Of a stretch of DNA of 64,000 nt, positions 50,038-61,104 are shown one piece after another (position 1 is the first letter of the stretch; every line of letters starts with the position of its first letter). Where the stretch lies: assembly GCA_015680685.1 (NCBI GenBank), contig MNCI01016273.1:2261053-2325052 (forward strand), given 5' to 3'. Source of the DNA: Gnetum montanum. Taxonomy: Eukaryota; Streptophyta; Gnetopsida; Gnetales; Gnetaceae. The notes beneath the pieces are model-generated. The model saw only the letters and a list, made by a program, of their open reading frames with translations. It was not told where the DNA came from and did no database searches. Made by a program: the position numbers and the translations under genes.

Positions 50038-51948
50038 CTGCAATCACACGAGACCAATTGTTAGTAAGGTTGTTACCAAAGTTAGGATATACCTTACTAC
50101 TTGCCTTAATACATTTAATTTATTTTCGTGTGATGTTAATTATTGGAAGAACATGTTCCCAAAATATTATAGTGTTGAGTCATCTTTGCTTAGGTGGTTT
50201 CCAAATTTAATTTTTTGGTATAGCTAAGGGGATGAAATTGTTTTTGATACATTTTATTCTTAATTTTAGAACTAATTAACCTTAAATATGTCCTTTGGGG
50301 GATGATGAATTTCAAAAACTTTATGTGCTATTCAGCATGTGCCCCCTCCCCCACGACTAAGCTAAACACTCTGGGTTCAAGTAGGTTCAAATGGAATGAC
50401 AATTGGAGTACCAGCGAGCAAGTTATGGATATGAAAGCAAGGGATGCACAATCGTGAGTCGTAGAGAGAAATTTGAAAAACTTCCCTTGCATGAACAGTT
50501 TCAAATGATGTTAATTAGCATTAGGGGTCACGTATATATATTTTCATTAAAGTTAGGGCACTTAGAGAATGTACCAAATTTTTAATATTTTTTTTTTGAA
50601 ATTAAACAATGTAAACTAAGGACATCTAGACAATTGTTAAAGGGTTCTAGGGTAATTCAACAAGTTCTGAAGGCACAAAAATTATGATGGTGTGGAATAT
50701 ATAAATAAGGACCTCATATGGTAGAGAAAAAGGCTATGTGATGATTCATAGGAATGTTGAATCAGAGGGATAGTAATAAGGGAAAGAATATTATTGAGAA
50801 ATTAAGCTGAGGGTAAGAAATGATGTGTGAGTTATGTCATAAGTGAGAATCACAAAAGATTACACAAGTGGGTCCTCCCCAAAGTAGGTTTCAACCTATA
50901 AAGCCCTTGTGTAACCACACTTAAAGTGTCCATGGACACTAGAAGGGTTAAATGTAATCTGCACTAACTCTACAAAACACACACATGTAAATATCACCGG
51001 AATGAGATGAAAATTCTATGCTACATCGGACAGAAGCTACAATTACACGAACAGTGAGATGAGATGAACTATAGAAAGGGATCGTAGAGATTGGGACATG
51101 AGGTAACTGACCTAGGGCACGGTGATTCCTGTGTGAAAAGCATGATTAACATGTCATTAACTTGTCATTCCAAGATCAAGACCAAGTCCATCCTTCTAAT
51201 CAATGACATTGCATTGTTTCATCCCATGATGAGAAACTATGAGAGTACCATAACAACAAGGCGTACGATCACTTGGCATTTAGTACAAGGGAGGAGTGAT
51301 TTTTGTTTTCTGGCACTTTCTTTTTCTTTTTCTTCTCTCTCTTTTTTTTTCACTTTACTGAATCTAGAGAAGCCGCTAGCCTTCAGGCATGGGTGCATGT
51401 CTTTCTAGTGGAACCCCCTAGAACAGCGTTTGATTTTTGAGTGCCATTTTGATTACTCTTACTCCCATTTTTCGTTAGATCTACAAGGATCTTAATACAA
51501 CCACGTTGCATGATAACTCCCACAGACATCACCAAAGAGAATCCACAAGTTCCCTTGACGTCACACCCTAACCATTCCCTCTTGGTCCATCCTTCTTCAT
51601 TCTAAATACAATGAACAAAAAATTGATTTTAAGTTTTTAGAATGTCAAGAATATCACTGCACCCTTGATAGATTCTCTTATTTGTAGAGTGGATGAGTGG
51701 TTGTAATTGACTCACTATTTCAAATAATTGATCACTCATGACTTAATAACATAAAACACACCTCAACCAATGATCCACATGAGTGTTTTATTCGTAGATG
51801 AGATTACTTACAAAAGTGGAAAAAGACAAACACACAAAAAGATAAAAATATAAAAAGATAAAACAAAATAGGTGAAAAATGAAAAAATCGTAAACAAAAA
51901 GTTATAAAATTAAAGAAAATGAAAAATATTTATTAATCTTGCTTGTCA
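50038..51948 (-). other. N internal non-coding region
   Basis: A TATATATAT box at 50533-50541 lies ~500 nt before the ORF2 ATG, as in E3, but the palindromic array next to it has been lost. Shared blocks lie at 50870-50900 and 51480-51560, and an A-rich tract at 51815-51940. Confidence 0.55.
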
Positions 51949-53930
51949 TTAAAATGGGGGGTATCCACCATAACTAATCAGTTGAGGATAGCAAGGATTA
52001 ATAAATGGAAGATGAGGATCCTTGCATGTTGGAAGTATTGGAACTGGTCTATACTTAGCCCCTTGGGGTTCACACACTTGAGTATAATGAGCATAGTGGG
52101 GCACTTTATATGATGTAGTTCCTGGATAACGAGTTGACCCACTATGATATTTGCGAGTGTTAGATGGTATGCAATTATTAGGTTGATGCCTTCCATGGTT
52201 GAGTTCATTGGGCTGTATAGTTGTTGGAGTGTTAGTTGGTGGCCCTGATAAAGGTACACAAGGCATTGGGTTCGAAGGTAAGGGTGCACCATAGTGTGGG
52301 ACTTGTGTTGAGTTGGAAGATGTAGTGGCCTCGGAATTGTGTTGTCCCTTCTTATGGTCGTGTTTAAAGAAAGGATGCTTTTGATGTTGAGGAGGCTTTT
52401 CATTGCTATTAGTAGAAATAGCACAAGTGTTGTTCATGGGCTGTTGCTGTGGCACAAACACCTTAGGAATAGTTTGAGGCAATGTGGAAGGAGGGAAATG
52501 ATGAGAATGTTGAAATTTAGGAGGAGTATAAGGTGCATAAGGTGGCGGTTGTGTTGGAGGTATGGGCTAGGAGTATTGTGGAGAATGGTATTGTGGTGAG
52601 ATAGAGTATGTTGGCCCAAATAGAGAAACAAGATGTTGAACGTGATAAGCATTTGAGTTCGGAAAATATGAAGGGCACCTCCACTCTAAGGGTGGTCTCC
52701 CCCATGACTAGGATGGTTGCCACTATGTTCTGACACAGTATCTCTGTACAAACTCTAGATGTAACGTGTTTCTACAATGCTCATGTAGATGTAACAATAT
52801 TGGGCATTGGCCTTTGGGGTGATCATATAGGCATATGTTGCATTCATATGTAGGATTGACAGTTGAGGAGTTATTTGCCTTATCCCTTCTTTCTGAATGT
52901 CTACTATTTGATCCTGCTTCTTGGGTTGTCAAAACTCTATCCCCAATGTTGTTGATATATTCTCCAGACTTTTGATACATCCATTCTAACATCTTATTAA
53001 TATTTTCCTTGGCTTCTTCTAATGATTGTTGTATTGGAAAAGATGATGTTTCCACCTTAAGATTAGTTGATCTCTCCTTGTTATGATCCTGGACCTTTGT
53101 TGAGTTCATATTTTGGTCTCGTTGATGTTTTTCAACACTCTCCCATCTAGCTAATTATCCTTCTTCTTTTTCTACCTGATTAATAAGCTCTTGGACTTGG
53201 TGGGTTCATAGTTCATATAGTTGACCTTGGGCATATGTTCCTAAGGTCTCTCTTGTTTCATTACATAGCCCATCAATTATATGGTACATTAGCCTTTCCT
53301 TGGAAAACCCATGGCCTGGATAGTTGTTTAACAATGCATAATATCTTTCTAAGGCCATGTCCAAGGGTTCATATTTTTATTGTTTCCATCCTTGGATTTT
53401 TTTCCTCAAGGCTGAAACTCTTGCATAGGTTTGATATTTTTTGTTAAAGACTTCTACCATTGTTGACCAACATTGTATTGAATTTGGTTTTAATGATCTA
53501 TACCATACTTTTTCTTGGTCAACAAGTGTCATAGGAAAGAGCTTAAGTTTTTTCCACCTGTTATCAATGTTATTCCATGTGCAGGAATTGTAGAAGGCTT
53601 GTAAATGTTGATGTGGATCTAAGTCATAGCCTCCTGAAAATTTAGAAAAGTTGTTTAAATCTAGCCTGGGTAGACGGCTCTCTTTTCGATGCCTATGTGA
53701 GATTTGAACAGCCTCTTGTATTTGCGTTAAGCTTGTAGTAGCTAGTGGGGGTTCATCATCATCAGGTAAGTTATGCTTTCAATCATTGTGATGATGTTGT
53801 TTTTGTTCATGTTTTTAAAAACTCCCACTTCAGGTTGTATACTCCAATCTTCATCATCATATAGTTCCTTGGTTCTCCAATGAACTTCCTCACTAAGTGT
53901 GACATTATTATTATCTTGTAGGAGAGGCAT
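51949..53930 (-). pseudogene. N gag (decayed)
   Basis: ATG at 53930 (MPLLQDNNNVTLSEEVHWR), TAA at 51949-51951 after YGGYPPF. The gag core is at about 53730-53240, the zinc knuckle CNICLYDHPKGQC at 52804-52842 and the Pro/Ser/His-rich tail at 51949-52482 (177 open codons). A few stops interrupt it; the encoded chain would be about 660 residues. Confidence 0.87.
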
Positions 53931-54057
53931 TGTTGTGAAGTTTTGTGTGAATAATGTGTGACTTTTAATAATAATTTTTCTTATTTCTAAAAGATATGTC
54001 ATTAAGGTATTATACAACAACCTTGTATGATATAACTAATCTAGATAACTAGCACCG

Positions 54058-54075
54058 TCCTTAGCAACGGTGCCT
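54058..54075 (-). other. N primer-binding site (tRNA-Asp type)
   Basis: AGGCACCGTTGCTAAGGA on the element strand, one base from the LTR; closest to the consensus among the copies here. Confidence 0.85.
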
Positions 54076-54076
54076 A

Positions 54077-54959
54077 TGATGAGTGGCGAGGTACCCCTAC
54101 ACTCAACCACATGAATACGAGCGTTCTCACGCACGATTTAGTTGAACTCCATAGATGGGATAGTTGTGGCACCTAGATCATTAACCTTAGGTTGTAGTTT
54201 TCTATCTTTCCACCTGGACTAGTATTATATTTTTCATGTATGGTTTATTCTAGAGTGAGGTGTATGATGTGTTCCTAATCTAACGCTACTTCTGAAGGCA
54301 GTGGAAAATAATATTAACTAATCTAAGCTAGGGGGAAAGGGTAAGAGAGTCTAATCTAGCCTAAGTGTGATGAACATCTGATTCCTTGATCAACCGTACA
54401 CATCTTGGACTTCGTGCATGACTACCACTGGAATTTCCAAGTGTAGATCCTAGTTACGCCATTAGGATACCAAGTAGTCACACTTAAATGCTCGTAATCA
54501 AGTCGTACTCATTCTGCGTTACTAGGAGATAAGGGTGAGAGATAAAGTAGTAAATAAAAATTAAATAATAATTAAATAACAATTAAATAAATAAATTGAA
54601 TGCTACAATGATGAAGTAATCTCAATCTTTATTGTCGGTCATGTGTGCATCCAAGTACATCACACTTGAATAAAGAATGCCATACAATTACATTCACCAC
54701 ACTACGGGTAGACACGGGAAAAATAATCTATCTCTGGAGGGATCAAACTACTAGAGCTTTGCTACTTCTATTCTATTCCCCTGAACAAGGGAGAGCCACT
54801 TCTTATTTATAGAAATTGCGGTGGACTGCGATATCGCGTACACGATATTGCAAGGGAAGATGGGATATCGTGTACGCGATATCGCGGGGGATGCAATATT
54901 GTGGCAGACACAATATCTCATACATGATATCATGGCCCATGCCATATCACGTCCCATCA
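54077..54959 (-). repeat. N 5' LTR
   Basis: 883 bp, TATA box 54804-54812, GATATCGCG array at 54825-54950, end CCCATCA. Confidence 0.93.
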
Positions 54960-54964
54960 CACAT

Positions 54965-55989
54965 GCATCTTGAAAAGCTTGAAGATGATTCTACAGATCA
55001 TAGTTATATCCTCCTTCAAATCAATGATTATTATTCATGTATAATTATTTGATCTGAATATATTTCACATGCCTTGTTGAAATTCTAACTACCTCTATGA
55101 TGTTAAGCATACTTCAAGTTGTAGATAGAGGCTCATCGAGGCCTTGATCATGGTGCCTATGATGCCCTCTACTACCCCTTCATTCATGGTGATGTACTTC
55201 TCTTGAATGTCTACATCCTTGATCTTGCGTTTCCTAGTGGTCCCCTTGGTTATTATGGTCTCATCAGTCATTGTACTCATTTTAATCACCTCCATATCAA
55301 TCCTACCTTCTGTAGTTATTGTTGGAGCCAGAAGAAGAAGAATATGACAAAGGGAAAGAAGAAGGGGAACTAGCACCATCACAGTGTTTACTATTACCTC
55401 TTTAGTAATTGTGACTACATTCATGATTGTACCTCTTGTTGACATCGATGTCTTGGGTTGTCCACTTGGATCCTATGTTGTCATTGGATCTGTTGTTACT
55501 AGAATCAAGATTATGAACTGTGGAGTGTAGATTCTAGTTTTGACCTTCATCATCGAAGTTGAAGAGAGCAGTGTCATTGAGTGAAAGGTCCCCACTAGCT
55601 TGTTGGTATAATAGGAATGGAAAATCATTAAGTCCTTTTCCCTTCAAAAGTTCATAGTGCTACTCTAGCTACCAATCTTATAAGCATTGTGCTTTGGTGG
55701 TCTGACAATCCCTAGTGTTGACATCTTCCATGATATATTCCGCATGGTAGTCTTGAAGACCACATCGTGTAAGCATTTGATAAAGCATTGAAGGAGCAGC
55801 ATGATCAGGCGGCAACACAATGTTACCCTCGATGTCATGCCACTGCAGCTGTTCATCCTGGTGTAGGGTGAAGGTGAACTTTAATACATACTCATTAAGA
55901 TGAGTATATGTAATTTGGTATTGTTAAGGCTTTGATGGACAAGCATTATTAGGTTTGGGCAGAGAAGCACTCCTGTGAGAAGAAGACAT
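54965..55989 (-). pseudogene. E5 gag, N-terminal part
   Basis: ATG at 55989 (MSSSHRSASLPKPNNACPSK), then stops. A Thr/Ile-rich open piece at 55095-55445 is probably out of frame. Joined to 46851-48437 before N inserted. Confidence 0.65.
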
Positions 55990-56130
55990 TGTCGATTAGC
56001 AAAACAAAAATCACAGTGTGCCCTGAGAATTTGATGTAGTAATTGTAACAAAAGATATGACTCTTAGGTTCATTCCAATGATTTAAATACTTTCACTATA
56101 TCCAAGAAAGTACACAAAACAACAAACAGG

Positions 56131-56148
56131 TCCCTGGAAACAATGCTA
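56131..56148 (-). other. E5 primer-binding site (tRNA-Asp type)
   Basis: TAGCATTGTTTCCAGGGA, one base from the LTR: decayed but in register. Confidence 0.75.
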
Positions 56149-56149
56149 A

Positions 56150-57024
56150 TGATGAGTGACAAGGTACTCCTATGCCCAACCATACAAAGCACTAAAGCAT
56201 TATGTGTGATGTCGTCAAATTCTATGGACCTATAGTTATGTCATGTACTAGTTCCTCTAGGAAGTGAAATGGCATTGAGAACATTGGTTGTCTTCCCAAC
56301 TACGCTTGTGAGGCTCAAGGGTATGGTTTAAGTGTAATTAAGGTATATGAATTTTTATCATTTTATGTTTTATGGATGTAACTACCTACAACAAGAGTAA
56401 AGGGTAGAGTAGATTGAAACTAATGTCTATTGCCTAGCTAACCTAACACAAGTAACTATCCCACTTTCCTGAACACATCCTGGACACATATATCACTACT
56501 GGGCTACCAAAAGTTAAGCATTGTTAGGTTACCAAGTACTATATGAATGCTTGAAGTGCTCATGCTTCTGTTCATTAATTTCTAACAATAAATTACTTAA
56601 TGAAATGCATTAAAGTAAAGAACAAGAAAGTAAAATGTAATAAAGAAAATATTAAGCTATTCTCAGTGCTACAAGGATTTCCAAAAGATTTTGTTTTATT
56701 CCCATCACACTATTGTGCTCAGGTACATTAGTGCTCGAACAAAGAATTGTACACACTTTAGAGTCCTTTTTCAAGCACTTAGAAAATATTCTAACTCTAG
56801 GGAGAATAAATAGCAAGAGCTTCACTACCTTTCTTGAAAATTAAAAACTAACTTATTAATTACTTGTGGAAATTGGACCCTAGGCACATTATTTATAGAC
56901 TCAAGGTATATACCTTAACATTGAACATTTGACATTAGATCCAAGCCCTGATGTCGCATATGTGACATTGCAACCTCGATGTTGCACACCCGACATCGTG
57001 GTCAATACAAACAGTTCTTCATCA
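56150..57024 (-). repeat. E5 5' LTR
   Basis: 875 bp, TGATGAGTGA...TTCATCA. It has a TATTTATAG box near 56890 and U3 units of GATGTCG/GACATCG type at 56930-57005. Confidence 0.88.
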
Positions 57025-57030
57025 AGTGCG

Positions 57031-59032
57031 GACATCCTCCATGGATAGATTTCTATTTTCTATTACCAATCTCCTTAGTTTTGTGTTTTCTTTAGCTACT
57101 TGCTCCTATTTTTGATGGATGAAATTGATTAATTGTTGCTTATGCTCATCAAAATTTCATAGGCGATGGTCCTCTGTAGTCAATTGTACATTCTCCTAGT
57201 AGGTTTGATCGAATTTCTTCTAAATCTTGTGGTGTGAAGCCTTTGCTAAGGATGGGTAGAACATCATCATCTCCATTACACACTCAAGTCCTTTTAGTTT
57301 AATGTGAAGCTATTCTATTACTTCATTTCTTATCAATGTTGGGTTGAGAAATGTAGGGTAGAAAATTTGGGCTTTTAATTCAGCAACTTCCGTAGCCAAG
57401 CATTCATTCAACTCCTTGTCTATTTCAAGTTGCCCCTCCAAGATGATATTCTTGTCCATTTATTATAGTAGCTTGAACTAGGTTGTAGTAATATTATTCA
57501 GAAGGTCAAAGACATTTGAAAGTGATTGCCCAATTCCCACCAGTCAGTCTAATATATCTCCATGTTATGCTACATTTATTCTATTGCTTATGACCCCTAT
57601 GGAAATTTTTACATATTTGAGTGTAGTGATGTCTAGTGCAGGTGCATTGAGTGTTTTGGAAATACAGTTAGTGACCATTTCTGCTATAGTCTCTTGTCCT
57701 TGGTGGTGCATCACCAATATAGTTGTTCCTTCATCCTCCTCCAAGTGCACCAAGATAATTGTATCATTCCCAAAGATTTCTAAGAGTGGCTATTATTCTA
57801 TGAGAGATATTATGACCTCTTTAATGCTTAGATTCAACCTTGTAGGTAGCTCTGTTCTTTAGGTTGTGAAAGTAGATCCGTCTCCACCCATCAAACTAAT
57901 TGTCTAGGCCACCTCATTTAGGTGAATCATTATTGGTTTGTACATGAATGGGTCCCCACCACTCATTATTGCTCATTGATCTTGTTCACTCAAGATCCAT
58001 TCTTGTTATTTGTGTAACCATCGGATGTTTGTAGCAATGTCTGGCATAGTTTTTGGTAAGTGAAGGTGGTGGTCATCGCTCCTCTTCTTGGATAGTTGTT
58101 GTAGGAATCTTGTCTTTCATCATTTCTACATAGTTGGTGGCTAGAACATATCTGACAACATCATTGGTGTAATGGACTATTCCTACCCATTGGCAGAGTT
58201 TCTTGATGAGGCATACTTCCTTCCACATTCATTTTCTTTAAATCACTTCTCCATCTCTAGATAGATCAGTTGTGGAAGGTTGATAGGGAATCTCCCACTT
58301 AGATTGATGCATGCTTGGGCAAAGAAGGTGATGATTTTTCTTAGCCTTACCATAATATTGAGGTGAAAGGCTATAATTTTATAGTGGATACTCTTTGCTA
58401 GTGTGATTGCACTAAACTCCTTCCAATCGATACCATAGCAACGCTAAATCCATTCTTTTCTGATGCTAGGATTTGCTTACATTGGGATCTTAGCAAGACT
58501 TTCCCTTATTTCTGATAACCTAAGCACTATAGTAATGGCCTACACTAAGTAGGAAATTGAGATGTCCTTGGTTTTTACCATTGATTCTAGCTTCCTATTG
58601 TTCTAGAATAGGAATGTCTATTCTATGTACCACTCCCTAATGGAAGTGATGATTGGCCATATGGGAGAGGCCTTTATCTAGTTCTACACTTCTTTTGGTG
58701 CTTAGTCTAGGAATGGGAAAAATTTTAACTCTTGGAGCACTATTTTTTGGACCTCTCATGATCTAATCTGATTCAAGAAAGCCCTTGTCAAGGTCACCTC
58801 TAGATTTGCTTGTTGCGTTGGCACATCATCCCAATGGGAGCATTTTGTTGCTATTGCTAGTTCTAGAATCTATCTAATAGATTCCACTTATACATCTTCC
58901 TTAATAGGGCCTATGGAGTGGATTGTAAGTAGTTCTTCTTGGGCCTATTCTTGGCCCCTTTCCATTCTAGGCCATTTCTCCCTTGGTTGAGATGGTTCGT
59001 CTTCATGCATGTGCTTTTCTTTTGGTGCCATC
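57031..59032 (-). pseudogene. E4 ORF2, 5' part
   Basis: ATG at 59032 (MAPKEKHMHEDEPSQPREKW), directly after TACTAAT...GACTGTAG. A segment with IHYKIIAFHLNIMVRLRKII and LPQLIYLEMEK near 58360-58230 aligns with the 165-codon domain of E3 ORF2. The part at 57050-57480 is coil-like. Many stops. Confidence 0.62.
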
Positions 59033-59472
59033 TACAGTCATAACACATTCATGAATTAGTAGATATAATGTGTAACTTTAAATTTTTTTGAATACCTTCT
59101 CTCATTAGTTAGTTATAGTTTGGCTATTATTGGACCATGGTAGATTGATTATTTTATTAATTATTTATTTTAAATATCATTGGAGATTGTTGGAAAGGTT
59201 TAACTCTTGTAATTTGGTGTTTAAGAGTTGATTCTTAGTTGAACCCTTGTGGGAGTTGGAAAAATGGAAAAAAATTTCTATAAAAAACAATGTCACATTT
59301 GTGGCCCCCATGATGAAGAGCTTACTTTCGGTAACTATAGGGTCAAAGAATGAAGTGATTTGGATAAATGGTTAGAAAGTTACGAGCTCTGGAAGGTTCT
59401 AGGCTTTGAAAATTTGAAAAACTTCCTTGGCATTTATGAGAAAATGTAAAAATTTTAAAGTGAGGTTTCAAT

Positions 59473-59580
59473 TATATATATTATTTTTTCGTTACATTGA
59501 CAGGGCCCCATATACAAGGCCTTGTATATAGGTCTTCTCCATTGACGGGGCCTCGTAGGCAAAATTTTCAAATTTGAATA
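59473..59580 (-). promoter_or_regulatory. E4 internal promoter-like module upstream of ORF2
   Basis: On the element strand, two related units (CATTGACAGGGCCCC and CATTGACGGGGCCTC on the plus strand) flank a 20-bp perfect palindrome. A TATATATAT box (59473-59482) lies 441 nt before the ORF2 ATG. The units resemble those in the E4 LTR U3 (GTTGATAGGGCCTCATTC), not the GATATC units of E3. Confidence 0.45.
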
Positions 59581-61104
59581 TCTCAAAAAATATTAGGAAT
59601 TTTTCAATGAATTTGGGGTCCATGGAATTCTAGAAATGCCAAGAATATGATAAAATCATTGAAGATGATCTTTGAATGCTCAAAAATTAAAAAATTTTAT
59701 GGAGAATATGTTTAATGAAGATGGGTGTATGAAAGATTCTAATTGCAGGAATGTTTAAGGATAAGGTACTTAACAAACCCAACCAAGAGAGATGCAAGTG
59801 GATCCTCCCCATAGTAGGCACATGCCTTTTTTACCCTTGAATAACCTTAACCTAAGGAGTCTGTAGGTCCCATACGTGATTAATGGTCAATGGAAGTTAA
59901 GGACCAAAACCTAGAAGATTCTACTAAAGAATTCAACTATGTTAGACCAAGACACATAATCAAGAACATGGATACCGATGGTGAGGTGAATTTTGGTTAG
60001 CATAGATTGATGATGAAGAAGGTAGAATGGAATTCCAAATTGAGGTCATAAGAAGTCCCTTATCAGGTTTTTTTATTTAAAATGACCTAACAAGATACAT
60101 TCTTAGTCCAAACCAAGACCAACCCCTTTCAATGACTTCGCATCATCACTCCAAGATCGATCCACCCCCTCAAGACACAAGAGTGGTCCCATAGAAAAAC
60201 TACCATTCCATAAAGAGAGAGAAAGAGAAGTAGAAAGTAAGAGAAGGCCTTAGTTAGAGGGGACCTTCAAGCATGGGTAACATGTCTTTCTAGTCCCATA
60301 AGCAGTGCTTGTAGCCTATTTATTTTTCTAAGGTTTGTGCTTTGAATTCCCATTATGTTTTTTTAAATGGAAACCACACCATGCAAAGAATTTATTTGAC
60401 TTCCTATTATTGGATGACATGAAATGGTAAGAAGTCTATGAAAAACACTCAAGTTCCCAAGTAAGTAGAAGAGTACAAAGATTATTGAATCCCTTTGAAA
60501 TCACACCCTATACAAAACTTTGAATCCTTGCCAATTTTAGAAACTACCAAGGTCACTAATGTATTAAAAGTTTAGTGAATGAAAGGGACATCAAACTTCT
60601 AAAATAAGGAAAACCATAGAGTTTGTGAATGGGTGGATGTCATGGACTCACTGCTTGTTCCATGAAAAAGAAGTCATGACTTAGCAGTCAGCACAAAAAT
60701 TCAAAAATCGAAACCAGACATTAACAAACAAAACATAAAGCACAAACCACCATTAGTAATAACTATAGCACCACCATGTCCTATTGGCAAAAAGCATGTT
60801 TTATTATCAAAAACTTGAAAATCACACTCAAACAAAAAAAAGTAAAATATATAAGAAAGTTTAAAAGATTCAAGAAAGATTTAAATATACTAACTATGGT
60901 AGAAAACAAAAAATGGTGTAAATAGGAAATATTTTGAAAATAAAAAAGGTGTGAAATAAAAAAATTATAAAATAAAAAATGTGAAAAACAAGAAATATAA
61001 AACCTAAGGAGCCATATGCATGATTAGCATGGATGGTCATCTCCCTCATGACTGAGTTGGAAGGAGAAGATTCAAAAAATTGAGCATGGTTGTCATCCAT
61101 TGAG
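59581..61104 (-). other. E4 spacer between pol and ORF2
   Basis: Family-wide non-coding blocks (GATCCTCCCCATAGTAGGCAC near 59790, CTTGTAGCC near 60310) and the A-rich tract at 60790-61010 that follows the pol stop. No gene. Confidence 0.55.

Larger units (their letters stand above)
48443..54959 (-). mobile_element. N: gag-only Gypsy/Athila-like element nested in E5 gag
   Basis: Cleanest element in the window. LTRs are 48443-49289 and 54077-54959, with a perfect 5-bp target duplication CACAT at 48438-48442 and 54960-54964. Contains gag and an internally deleted ORF2 but no pol. It interrupts E5 gag and is therefore the youngest layer of the nest. Confidence 0.95.
40555..57024 (-). mobile_element. 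E5: Gypsy/Athila-like element with full pol order, interrupted by N
   Basis: LTRs 40555-41414 and 56150-57024. Internal order on the minus strand is gag, protease, reverse transcriptase, RNase H, integrase. Removing N (48443-54959 with one target duplication) leaves ~9.95 kb, a normal size for an autonomous Gypsy element. All genes are broken by stops, so it is a dead copy. ORF2 is absent, although its acceptor-like signal survives at 41674-41703. Confidence 0.88.
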
